Shown here: piece by piece, positions 51,707 to 60,328 of the stretch | Layout of the letters: every line of letters starts with the position of its first letter | Numbering within the stretch: the stretch's first letter is position 1 | Assembly (NCBI GenBank): GCA_958295725.1 | Contig: OY282368.1 | Span: 310,001 to 374,000 of the forward strand | Length of the DNA: 64,000 bases | Direction of reading: 5' to 3' | Source of the DNA: an uncultured Alphaproteobacteria bacterium | GTDB lineage: Bacteria; Pseudomonadota; Alphaproteobacteria; UBA2966 | Translations under genes and position numbers: made by a program | The notes under the pieces: generated by a model | The model's input: only the letters and a program-made list of their open reading frames with translations | What the model was told of the DNA's origin: nothing | The model's database searches: none

Positions 51707-51918
51707 CCGGGAAGCCGCCGGGAAACGAACCGGGGAGTGCCCGGAAGCGGATCCGGAATCGGACTCCAGGCAAGACCGCGCCCCGGTCGTATGTTATGAA
51801 ACCGCGAGGGACGGGGAACGAATTCGCCAATCTCGGCGAGTATGGCGTACATTGGCCGCAGGCCGTTCGAAGAACACGGATACCCCCCAACTGGCATCGA
51901 GATCGCAAGGAGGACGTG

Positions 51919-53067
51919 ATGCGTATGACGCTATCGGTGATCAAGGCTGACGTGGGCTCCATTGGCGGCCATACGCGGCCCTCGGATCGGATGATGGAAG
52001 CGGTCCGCGAAGAAGTCACCGGGGCGGTCGACCGGGGTCTGATCATCGACGGGTACGTCTCCCATACGGGAGACGACATCGCCATCGTCATGAGCCACGC
52101 CCGTGGCGAAAACGATACGGATATCCATCAATTCGCCTGGAACGCCTTCCTGAAGGCGACCGACATCGCCCGGGAATACGGCCTCTACGGGGCCGGACAG
52201 GATCTGCTCGTCGATGCGCCCTCGGGGAATGTCCGCGGCGCCGGACCGGCGGTCGCCGAGATCGAGTTCGACCACGCGCTGGAGAACCCACGGCCGGCCG
52301 AGTCGTTCATGGTGCTCGCGGCCGACAAGTGCGGTCCCGGCGCCTACAACCTGCCGCTGTTCCTTGGCTTCGCCGATCCCATGCACTGCGCTGGACTGAT
52401 GCTGCCGCAGATGATCAAGGGATTCACGTTCCACGTGATCGACATGGACAACACCACCGGCGATTCGATCATCGAGCTCGACGCGCCGGAAGACTACTAC
52501 CGCCTCACGGCGCTGCTCAGGGACAACGAGCGCTTCGGCATCGACTCGATCTATTCGCGGACGCACGATACCAAGGCCGCCGCGGTTTCCGCGCAACGCC
52601 TGCACTCCATCGCGGGCACCTACACGGGCAAGGACGATCCCATCGCGATCATTCGCAACCAGGGCATTTTCCCGGCGCCCGAGGAACTCGTATCGCCGTT
52701 CGCCAAGGCGCACTATGTCGGCGGCGATGCGCGGGGCTCCCACAACATGCCGCTCATGCCGGTGGCGATCGACACCGCCGTGGCCGGTGTCTACTGCCTG
52801 CCCATCGTGAGCTGCCTGGGCTTCTCGCTGAGCCGCGAGGGATGTTTCTCCGACGCCGTGATGGACTTCTTCGACAACGTGGCCTGGGACGAGGTTCGCC
52901 GGCGTGCCCAGAACAAGGGCGACGAGATGCGCCTCCAAGGCTGGTCGGGGCCCGCCATGCTCCCCTACACCGAGCTCGAGTACGGTGGATTCCGCGATAC
53001 GGTCACGGGGCTGGTCGACCGTTTCCGGATCCGCGAGGGTACGGAGGAGGTCGAGGCGGGCGAGTAA
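51919..53067 (+). CDS. fbp: Archaeal-type fructose-1,6-bisphosphate aldolase/phosphatase
   Basis: A 382-residue bifunctional enzyme (class V FBPase) that both condenses triose phosphates and dephosphorylates fructose-1,6-bisphosphate for gluconeogenesis. Family markers run along the whole protein: TLSVIKADVGSIGGH, SHTGDDIAIVMSHARG, YGAGQDLLVDAPSGNVRGAG, and RLHSIAGTYTGKDDPIAIIR. In the last, Tyr and Lys three apart match the Tyr/Schiff-base Lys pair of the aldolase reaction. ATG 51919 follows AAGGAGG at ideal spacing. The family is mostly archaeal and deep-branching bacterial, so its presence here is notable. The ~210 bp upstream hold no gene. Confidence 0.92.
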   Translation: MRMTLSVIKADVGSIGGHTRPSDRMMEAVREEVTGAVDRGLIIDGYVSHTGDDIAIVMSHARGENDTDIHQFAWNAFLKATDIAREYGLYGAGQDLLVDAPSGNVRGAGPAVAEIEFDHALENPRPAESFMVLAADKCGPGAYNLPLFLGFADPMHCAGLMLPQMIKGFTFHVIDMDNTTGDSIIELDAPEDYYRLTALLRDNERFGIDSIYSRTHDTKAAAVSAQRLHSIAGTYTGKDDPIAIIRNQGIFPAPEELVSPFAKAHYVGGDARGSHNMPLMPVAIDTAVAGVYCLPIVSCLGFSLSREGCFSDAVMDFFDNVAWDEVRRRAQNKGDEMRLQGWSGPAMLPYTELEYGGFRDTVTGLVDRFRIREGTEEVEAGE

Positions 53068-53211
53068 CCGGCGGGCCCGACACGGCGGACCGACGGCCAT
53101 GTCGCGAACCTCCGCTCCGAGGTCGTTTTATATCGGTGACGGAGCACGTCCCTGGCGCGGGTGCGGTCTCCGGGGAAATATCCGGGGAGGCGGCGGACGG
53201 GCCTCCGGAAC

Positions 53212-53433
53212 CTAAAGCCAGCCGGAGCGCCAGGACGCCTTGGTCTTGCAGCTGCGGCAGATGCGTTCGCCGGACCATGCGCTTTCGAACTGCTCGCTGC
53301 ACGACAGGCAACGACGCACCCTGCTTTCGTAAACCGGCGTGGAGGACTCGTCTTCGCTCCACACGTCACCGGACTCGTCCGCCGACTGCTCGACGATATC
53401 CGGATGATCCGAAGATTCCGTGCTGTGATCCAT
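53212..53433 (-). CDS. Small zinc-ribbon protein
   Basis: A 73-residue protein with an acidic, Ser-rich first half and a C-terminal treble-clef/zinc ribbon: RRCLSCSEQFESAWSGER followed by ICRSCKTK, four cysteines as C-x2-C ... C-x2-C. Small proteins with this ribbon and the SAWSGERIC string are common in alphaproteobacteria; function unknown. GAGGG lies just before ATG 53433. Confidence 0.75.
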   Translation of the reverse strand: MDHSTESSDHPDIVEQSADESGDVWSEDESSTPVYESRVRRCLSCSEQFESAWSGERICRSCKTKASWRSGWL

Positions 53434-53978
53434 ACCCTCGTCCGTGCCCTGAGACCGGTTCCAGACCGCCCCATACCGCCCGGAACCACGGTCATGTGTT
53501 GTCGTTACGAACTTCGCCGGCAGGCCTGAAGAACCGAACCCACCGGGAAAGGGTCGCGACAACTCCCATCACGCGTCGCGACCCGGAAGCGACCGGCACG
53601 CCGTGTCCACGATCTGCCGAACCTCGACGATGCCGCAATGTCACACCGTATCACGGACGGAGCCCGATTCCTAGCGGAATCTCGACTGGAGACGCCGGAC
53701 TGGCCTCCGGGGGGCTGTCGGAGGCTGGCGAATGGACGTGCGATGCCCGTGGCGGCGGCGATTCGGTGCCCGTCGAATCGCCGCTCCGCGCGCACAGTGT
53801 TCAAGCGAGGGAGTGATATTGTCGAAAGCTAGGAAAGGTCTGATCAAGCTGCCTGGTTATGCGGAGGGGGTATTCCCGAGGCCCGATGGGGCTTGGGAAA
53901 GCGCCATTGGGTCTCGGAACCCCCGGTTTCGATGCCCCGGCGGCGGGTTCCGTACCGCCCGGATGGGTCGCTTCCGCC
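53434..53978. other. Gene-poor stretch
   Basis: About 545 bp between the zinc-ribbon gene and the IS5-type remnant. Short open frames occur on both strands, but none has protein-like composition, a ribosome-binding site or a recognised motif. It probably marks deletion and insertion debris at the left edge of the 54-62 kb mobile region. Confidence 0.5.
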
Positions 53979-54119
53979 TTACGCCAGTGCCAGATGGCGC
54001 TTGCCGATCATCAGGTTGGCGAAGCCCAGCAAAAGCGCGATCCGTTGCCTGTTCTTCGCCAGCCCCCGGTAGCGCACCTTGGCGTAGCCGAAGCGCTGCT
54101 TGGCCGCGGCATCGGCCAT
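53979..54119 (-). pseudogene. IS5-type transposase C-terminal remnant
   Basis: The last ~45 residues of a DDE transposase: RFGYAKVRYRGLAKNRQRIA followed by LLLGFANLMIGKRHLA is the standard C-terminus of one IS5 subgroup. The catalytic domain is absent. It abuts the truncated recQ-like gene at 54135, so it lies at the breakpoint that removed the helicase core. Confidence 0.75.
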
Positions 54120-54134
54120 GCTGTCGGCATTTTG

Positions 54135-55187
54135 ATGTCGGGGGATGAGGACGACGACATTCATGAATACTTCCGAAGAAGCGCCTTTCCAAGAGAGGAT
54201 TGGGTGTCTGCGGCACTCGAAGTTCTGGATGAGAGCGATGGATTGAGTATCGTTCAACTTGAGGAAGAAGTCAATTTGAGACGCGGACAGATCGAGAAAG
54301 TTCTCAAGTTCCTGTCTGTGGACAATCCCGCTCCTGTCATCAAATCGGGAGTCAAGTGGCAGCGTACGCCTGTGCCTTATCGGATGGACATCCAACAAAT
54401 CGGTCGCCTGACCGGACAACGAGAGACCGAATGGAGGGAGGTTCAAGAATATATCGACGAAGAAGGATGCCTGATGGAATTCCTTGCGAAGGCGCTCGAC
54501 GATACGGATTCCCAGCCATGTGGAAAATGCGCTCCATGCCTCGACAGACCAGTCGTCGAGCCGTTCTTCGCACGCGAAACTGTGATAATCGCAGCTCGTT
54601 TTCTTCGTCAATCGGAACTGGCTCTGAACTGCAACAAACGGGTCGTAAAGGATGCATTCCCCGAGTACGGTTTCCAAGGAACGCTCCCTGGTGTGCTCCA
54701 CGCGGAAATGGGACGGATTCTTTCTCGGTGGGGCGATGCGGGTTGGGGGCAATTGGTCGCGGATGACAAACACGCGGGTCGCTTTCGCGATGAGCTTGTC
54801 GATGCCGTCCTGGATATGTTGAAAAACCGGTGGCAGCCGTCGCCGCCGCCGGAATGGGTGACGTGCGTTCCTTCCAGAAATCATCCGGCCTCCGTCCCCG
54901 ACTACGCCGGACGGCTGGCGGAGGTATTGGGATTGCCGTTCAGGCCGGTCGCCAGAAAAATACGGAACAACGATCCGCAGAAGGTGCAGCAGAACACATT
55001 CCATCAGTGTAGAAACCTGGATGGCGCATTCGCAATCGAGGGCTTCGTTCCAGAAGGACCGGTTCTTCTGGTTGACGACGTGGTCGACTCCGGATGGACG
55101 CTGACTGTCTTGGCTGCGTTGCTTCGGCGAGCCGGCAGTGGACCCGTTTGGCCTCTGGCTCTGACAACCTCGAAGATGGGAGCGTGA
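54135..55187 (+). pseudogene. RecQ-phosphoribosyltransferase, helicase core deleted
   Basis: The remaining 350 residues correspond to the C-terminal half of a RecQ-type helicase fused to a phosphoribosyltransferase. A winged-helix-like part (residues 20-80) precedes the RecQ zinc motif C112...C129-x2-C132-x2-C135. The last ~130 residues end with the PRPP-binding motif VLLVDDVVDSGWTLT (about 310-324). The DEAD-box and helicase C domains that should precede this are gone, replaced by an IS5-type remnant. ATG 54135 may allow expression of the tail. Base composition is lower in GC than neighbours. The stop lies one base before dprA. Confidence 0.75.
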
Positions 55188-55188
55188 A

Positions 55189-56529
55189 ATGAATTCGGAC
55201 TCCCAGGCTCACGCCGTGATGCTCGTCACGCTCTCGTACGGAAAATCCGACGATTCCGGCGTAAAACCGCTATCTCCGAAGGAATGGACACGGTTCGCCA
55301 TTTGGCTGGAGGATCGCAATCTCGATCCATCGGCCCTGTTGAAGGGCGATATGAGGGCTCTGCTTCTCGGGTGGACAGATCCATCGGTAACAGTTTCCCG
55401 TCTGGAACGCCTCCTGGATCGGGGGGGAGCACTTGGCTTGGTGCTCAAGAAGTGGGAGCGGGCCGGTCTATGGGTCATTACTCGATCGGATCCGGAGTAT
55501 CCGGAACGGTTGAAATGCCGACTACCGTTGGACTCCCCGCCCGTACTGTTCGGCTGCGGCAACAAAAGGCTTCTCGGGAGCGGCGGTATCGCCGTCGTCG
55601 GTTCTCGGGATGCGGGCCAGGACGACATCACTTTTGCCGAGAACCTTGGCGACGCCGCCGCGAAGCAGGGATATTCGATTGTCTCGGGCGGAGCTCGCGG
55701 GGTGGACCGGAGTGCGATGTCGGGCGCGCTCCGGAACGAGGGCACCGCCGTCGGCGTAATGGCGGACAGCTTATTGCGTGCGGCAGCCTCCACCAGATAC
55801 CGCAAGCATCTCCTTTCGGGCGATTTGGCGTTGATAACCCCCTTCAACCCGGAAGCGGGATTCAACGTCGGCAATGCGATGTCCCGAAACCGATACATCT
55901 ATTGCTTGGCCGATGCGGCAGTGGTCGTGAGTAGCATGACTGACAAGGGAGGAACATGGAATGGAGCCCTCGAGAACCTGAAGGGCGCGTGGATACCCTT
56001 ATGGGTCAAACGCGCAGCGAGCGCGAAATCGGGCAATTCAGACCTCGTGGAGAGGGGCGCGCACTGGGTTTCCGACGATTTGACTTCACTCGAATACCTG
56101 CTTCGTACACACGCCGGAATGCCCGAAGACGCGAGAGCCGACCTTCCCCAACTTGCATCCGGAACCGGGTGGCAAGGGACAAGGGAACTCGGGGCGGAGT
56201 TTTCCGAAACTCCAGACCCGGAAAGCGAAGCGGCCACAATGCCATCGAAGACGGAGCTTGCCCATGAGCCTGTTGTCGGCGACACCCCGGATCGATTCGA
56301 TATGGATTTCTACACCTTATTCTTGAACCGACTGCGCGATATCACGATCACCGGTCCGATGAAGGCCGAAGATATCGCCTTGCGTTTGAAATTGCATAAG
56401 TCCCAGGTGAACGCTTGGTTGAAACAAGGGGTGAGCGGCGGCAAAGTCGAAAAGATGACGAGACCCGTAAGGTACCAACCGGCCGAAGGCGCGTCGCAAC
56501 AGGAGTCCTTGTTCGACGACCGTGATTGA
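55189..56529 (+). CDS. DprA-like DNA-processing protein
   Basis: A 446-residue DprA/Smf homologue. The Rossmann-like core (residues about 100-290) shows GGIAVVGSRDAGQDD, VSGGARGVDRSAMSGAL and ITPFNPEAGFNVGNAMSRNR, the DprA signature set. Residues ~375-430 form a winged-helix-like C-terminus (MKAEDIALRLKLHKSQVNAWL). Starts immediately after the recQ-PRTase stop with GGGAG upstream, so the two were an operon. This pairing is not the housekeeping dprA context (smf-topA) and, as I recall, recurs in mobile defence islands. Confidence 0.85.
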   Translation: MNSDSQAHAVMLVTLSYGKSDDSGVKPLSPKEWTRFAIWLEDRNLDPSALLKGDMRALLLGWTDPSVTVSRLERLLDRGGALGLVLKKWERAGLWVITRSDPEYPERLKCRLPLDSPPVLFGCGNKRLLGSGGIAVVGSRDAGQDDITFAENLGDAAAKQGYSIVSGGARGVDRSAMSGALRNEGTAVGVMADSLLRAAASTRYRKHLLSGDLALITPFNPEAGFNVGNAMSRNRYIYCLADAAVVVSSMTDKGGTWNGALENLKGAWIPLWVKRAASAKSGNSDLVERGAHWVSDDLTSLEYLLRTHAGMPEDARADLPQLASGTGWQGTRELGAEFSETPDPESEAATMPSKTELAHEPVVGDTPDRFDMDFYTLFLNRLRDITITGPMKAEDIALRLKLHKSQVNAWLKQGVSGGKVEKMTRPVRYQPAEGASQQESLFDDRD

Positions 56530-56580
56530 ACGGAGTTGCCTCCCCCGACCCCCTGTCTCCCGGCGTGACGACGTCGCGGT

Positions 56581-57612
56581 CTACTCGGCGGCCTTGCGGA
56601 CCGCGCCGAATTCACGGCATCTGGGCACGACCTGCTCGATGAACAGGTTCATGGAGGCCTTGACCATGTCGAGCGGCAGACCGCCGAAATTCATCCAGCA
56701 GATGAGGTTGTTGATGCCGGCGACTTCGTTCAGTTCCTGGATCTTCTCGACGCAGGTTTCGGGGCCGCCGAAGACCATCTGGCCCCGCTCGTGGTCGCCG
56801 ATCGGACGGAACTGGGCTGTGGATTTCATGTAGTAATCGACGTACTCCGCGCCCTTGCGCTTGGCTTCGGCGTCCGACTCCGCGACGAACACGTGGCGGA
56901 CGCACGTGAACGGGAAGTCGAGATCGTCGAGACCCCGGTTCGCCCGGGCTTCCCGCATGAGGTTGTGCGCCTGCCCCAGTTGATCCGGCGGCGCCCACGC
57001 CGACAGCATGTGGTAACCGTGCCGGGCGACGTAATCGATCACTTCGTGCGTGCCCAGCCGCGTGGCGACCCAGACCGGCGGATGGGGTTTCTGAACCGGT
57101 CGAGGCACGAGGCTGAGCCTCGGGACGCTCCAGTATTTCCCTTCGTAGGTGAATTCGTCCGTCGTCCAGACGCCGAGGACGATCTCCAGGGCCTCGTTGA
57201 AGCGCTCGAGCTTTTCCTCGATGGGAACCTTCAGTCCTTCGAACTCGTACTTCCTGTAGCCGAGCCCGACCCCGAAATCGATGCGCCCGCCCGACAGTAT
57301 GTCCGCCATCGCCACCTCTTCCGCCGTGAGCAACGGATGTTCCAGAGGCAGGATCTTGACCGCCGTCCCGATACGGACGTTCTTCGTGATCATGGCGACC
57401 GCGCAGGCCATGGCGTAGGGCGAGGCGCAGACGCAGTACTCGCCGTCGACGTCCGGCACATAGGGAACGGAGGAGAAGTGGTGCTCCGTGAGCCATACGG
57501 AGTCGAAGCCGAGCCGGTCCGCCAGCTTGAACTGCTCGATATGTTCCGCGTAGACCTGAGTCTCCGACTTGGTAAACGGCTGTTCCATCAGGTGAAAAGT
57601 ACCGAACTTCAT
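56581..57612 (-). CDS. LLM class flavin-dependent oxidoreductase
   Basis: A 343-residue luciferase-like monooxygenase: MKFGTFHLMEQPF, FDSVWLTEHHFSS, AEEVAMADILSGGRIDFGVGLGYR, and ETCVEKIQELNEVAGINNLICW at the C-terminus. This resembles the alkanal-monooxygenase-like group. Substrate unknown. It lies 122 bp downstream of the acyl-CoA dehydrogenase gene on the same strand and may share its transcript. Distinct from the paralogue at 17017. Confidence 0.88.
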   Translation of the reverse strand: MKFGTFHLMEQPFTKSETQVYAEHIEQFKLADRLGFDSVWLTEHHFSSVPYVPDVDGEYCVCASPYAMACAVAMITKNVRIGTAVKILPLEHPLLTAEEVAMADILSGGRIDFGVGLGYRKYEFEGLKVPIEEKLERFNEALEIVLGVWTTDEFTYEGKYWSVPRLSLVPRPVQKPHPPVWVATRLGTHEVIDYVARHGYHMLSAWAPPDQLGQAHNLMREARANRGLDDLDFPFTCVRHVFVAESDAEAKRKGAEYVDYYMKSTAQFRPIGDHERGQMVFGGPETCVEKIQELNEVAGINNLICWMNFGGLPLDMVKASMNLFIEQVVPRCREFGAVRKAAE

Positions 57613-57734
57613 CTGCTTGTCCTCCACCGCTACGGGGGCGTCGCGATTTCCGCAGCCCACTATAGACCATGAGTCCCCGATCCCGCCAAGGCCGTGACGC
57701 GCAACCCGTCGCCGGTCCGGCGACGGAGGACGGG

Positions 57735-58901
57735 TCAGTACGATTTGGGCAGACCCAATTCCCGCTCGCCGATGTAGTTGAGAATCATCTCGCGGCTCAC
57801 CGGGGCGATACGGGCGACGAAGATCTCGCGCAGATAGCGTTCGACGTGGAACTCCTTGGCGTATCCCATGCCTCCGTGGGCCATCACGGCCCGCTCGCAG
57901 GCGCGGAACGCGGACTCCGCGCCGAGGTACTTGGCCGCATTGGCTTCGGCGCCGCACGGCCGTCCCTCGTCGTAAAGCCGCGCCGCCTTGAAGGCCATCA
58001 GGTTCGCGGCTTCGAGCTCGCACCAGCTCATCGCCAGGGGATGCTGGATGGCCTGGTTCTGGCCGATGGGGCGGCCGAAGACGATGCGTTCGCCGGCGTA
58101 TTCCGCGGCCCGGCGAATGGCGACGCGCCCGATACCGACGGCCTCCGCCGCCACCAGGATGCGTTCCGGATTGAGGCCGTCCAGAAGGTGCCGGAATCCC
58201 TTGCCCTCCTCTCCGATCAGATCCTCGCCGGGCACCGGCAACCCGTCGATGAACACCGAATTCGAGTCGACGGCCTTGCGGCCCATCTTGTCGATCACCC
58301 GGGCCTCGATGTAGTCGCGGTCGAAGTCGGTATAGAACAACGACATGCCGTCGGTGGGCCTGGCGCACTTCTCGATGGGCGTCGTGCGGGCCAGCAGCAT
58401 GATCTTGGTCGCCGTCTGGGCGACGGACGTCCAGATTTTGCGGCCATTCACGATGTACCGGTTGCCCGACCGTTCGGCGCGCGTCTCGATCCTGGTCGTG
58501 TCGAGGCCCGCGTTGGGCTCGGTGACCCCGAAGCAGATCCGGTCCTTCCCCTCGATCAGGGGCGTCAGCATACGCGCCTTCTGCTCGTCGGTGCCGTGCC
58601 TGGCGATGGGTTTCGGGCTGAAGATGTTCATGTGGATCGCGGAAGCGCCCGAGAAGCACGCGCCCGACTCCGCGATGGCCTGCATCATGACCGCCGCCTC
58701 GACGACGCCGAGGCCGGCGCCGCCATACTCTTCCGGCAGCGAGATCCCGAGCCATCCGCCGTCCGCCACGTCCTTGGCGAACGCCTCGGGGAATCCGCCG
58801 TCCCGGTCCAGATTCAGCCAGTAATCGTCGTCGTACTTCGCGCACAGTTTCGCCACCGCGGCGCGGATGTCGTTCTGCTCTGGCGTGAAATCGAGGTTCA
58901 T
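57735..58901 (-). CDS. Acyl-CoA dehydrogenase
   Basis: A 388-residue FAD enzyme of acyl-CoA oxidation. The FAD/substrate segment is ICFGVTEPNAGLDTTRIET; GRKIWTSVAQTA, GRPIGQNQAIQHPLA and VMAHGGMGYAKEFHVERYLRE complete the family set. The usual glutamate base position is occupied in the VMAHGGMGYAKE stretch; the exact substrate is unclear. Divergent from the zinc alcohol dehydrogenase gene with ~110 bp between starts. Confidence 0.92.
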   Translation of the reverse strand: MNLDFTPEQNDIRAAVAKLCAKYDDDYWLNLDRDGGFPEAFAKDVADGGWLGISLPEEYGGAGLGVVEAAVMMQAIAESGACFSGASAIHMNIFSPKPIARHGTDEQKARMLTPLIEGKDRICFGVTEPNAGLDTTRIETRAERSGNRYIVNGRKIWTSVAQTATKIMLLARTTPIEKCARPTDGMSLFYTDFDRDYIEARVIDKMGRKAVDSNSVFIDGLPVPGEDLIGEEGKGFRHLLDGLNPERILVAAEAVGIGRVAIRRAAEYAGERIVFGRPIGQNQAIQHPLAMSWCELEAANLMAFKAARLYDEGRPCGAEANAAKYLGAESAFRACERAVMAHGGMGYAKEFHVERYLREIFVARIAPVSREMILNYIGERELGLPKSY

Positions 58902-59014
58902 GGCCGGTGCGTGGCCCGCGTTCGGGTTTCCGGGGTACGGTGGCTCCGATTGTTCACGGCATCGGTTAAATTGCAAATCGGGACGAGCGATGAAGCGAAG
59001 GAAGGGAGTTGGCG

Positions 59015-60148
59015 ATGAAGATGCGCGCTGCCGTGTTGCATGAGCAGGGCCGGCCGCGGCCGTTCACCGACAGCAGGCCCATGACCGTCGAGGAGCTCGA
59101 CATCGAAGGTCCCCGCGCGGACGAGGTGCTGATCGAGATGGCGGCGGCGGGGCTGTGCCATTCCGATCTCTCTACCCTGAAGGGCCACCGGTTCCGCGAG
59201 TTGCCGACGGTGCTGGGCCATGAAGGCGGCGGGATCGTTCGCGAGGTCGGCCCGGGCGTTGACGAGATCGGTGTCGGAGATCACGTCGTGCTGGGGCCCG
59301 TGCTCGCCTGCGGCGAATGTCGGGATTGCCTCTCCGGTCATCCGGCGTTGTGCACGGCCTCCCAGGCCGCGAAATCGCGGGGAACGATGCTGGACGGCAC
59401 GTCCCGGTTGCGTTGGGACGGGCGGAAAATCTTCCATACCAGCGGCGTTTCCTGCTTCGCCGAATACGCGGTCGCGTCCCGCTTCTCCCTGGTGGTGATC
59501 GATCCGGCGCTGCCCTTGGCGGAATCGGCCCTGTTCGGCTGCGCGGTAATGACCGGCGTGGGCGCCGTGGTGAACACGGCGCGGGTGCCGGCCGGCGCCA
59601 CTGTCGCGGTCGTGGGTCTCGGCGGCGTCGGTCTTTCGGCGATTCTCGGGGGTGCGCTGGCAGGCGCCGAAAAGATCGTTGCCATCGACATCCACGACGA
59701 GAAACTGTCCCTGGCCCGGGAGATCGGCGCGACGCACGTCTTCCGGGCCGACGACGAGGACTGCACGGAGGCCGTCCGGGAACTGACCGGAGGCGGCGTC
59801 GACTTCGCCTTCGAGATGTCGGGCGTCACGCGGGGGATGAAGACGGCTTACGACCTCGTGCGGCGGGGCGGCGCGATGGTGACCGCGAGCCTGCCCGCGA
59901 CCGCCGAGGAGTTCGCCTTCAACGCCTACGATCTCGTCGCGGGCGAAAAGACCGTGCGCGGCTGTTACATGGGAAGCTGCGTGCCGAGGCGCGACATTCC
60001 TCGGTTCCTGCGCCTCTACGCGCGTGGCCGGCTGCCGGTCGGGAAGCTCATGGGCGCGAGGATCGCCCTCGACGACATCAACCTCGGTTTCGACCGTCTG
60101 GCGGACGGCAGGGTGGCGCGGCAGGTCATCGACTTCACGGGAGATTGA
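59015..60148 (+). CDS. Zinc-dependent alcohol dehydrogenase
   Basis: A 377-residue medium-chain dehydrogenase of the class III-like group. Catalytic zinc ligands are in AAGLCHSDLS and LGHEGGGIV; structural zinc cysteines are in ACGECRDCLSGHPALC. The NAD-binding motif is VVGLGGVGLSAI. GAAGGGAG lies 6 nt before ATG 59015; TTG 59009 and ATG 59021 are alternatives. Probably acts on an alcohol produced or consumed with the divergent acyl-CoA dehydrogenase and LLM enzyme. Confidence 0.92.
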   Translation: MKMRAAVLHEQGRPRPFTDSRPMTVEELDIEGPRADEVLIEMAAAGLCHSDLSTLKGHRFRELPTVLGHEGGGIVREVGPGVDEIGVGDHVVLGPVLACGECRDCLSGHPALCTASQAAKSRGTMLDGTSRLRWDGRKIFHTSGVSCFAEYAVASRFSLVVIDPALPLAESALFGCAVMTGVGAVVNTARVPAGATVAVVGLGGVGLSAILGGALAGAEKIVAIDIHDEKLSLAREIGATHVFRADDEDCTEAVRELTGGGVDFAFEMSGVTRGMKTAYDLVRRGGAMVTASLPATAEEFAFNAYDLVAGEKTVRGCYMGSCVPRRDIPRFLRLYARGRLPVGKLMGARIALDDINLGFDRLADGRVARQVIDFTGD

Positions 60149-60162
60149 TCCCCGTTCCTTGC

Positions 60163-60258
60163 ATGACCGATAAGCAGATTTCCGAAAGAGAGGAGCTCGG
60201 GCTCGCGCGACGGTTCGGCACCAACTACGAGTGTTATCGGGAGAACGCGCCACGCTGA
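60163..60258 (+). pseudogene. Possible isoprenylcysteine methyltransferase C-terminal remnant
   Basis: A 31-codon frame ending REELGLARRFGTNYECYREN then APR-stop. The spacing EE..L..RFG..Y..Y...PR recalls the C-terminus of ICMT/phospholipid methyltransferases. The rest of such a gene is absent. It could also be a chance ORF. Confidence 0.35.
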
Positions 60259-60328
60259 CCTCCACGACCGACGCCGTGACGGCCGCCCGGAGAGCCGGGG
60301 TAATACGCTTCTTTCATAGCACGCTCGA

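Noticed and set aside
53638-53832. 64-codon plus-strand ORF in the gene-poor stretch
   Set aside because: No ribosome-binding site or family resemblance, and an equally long frame exists on the opposite strand; likely chance.
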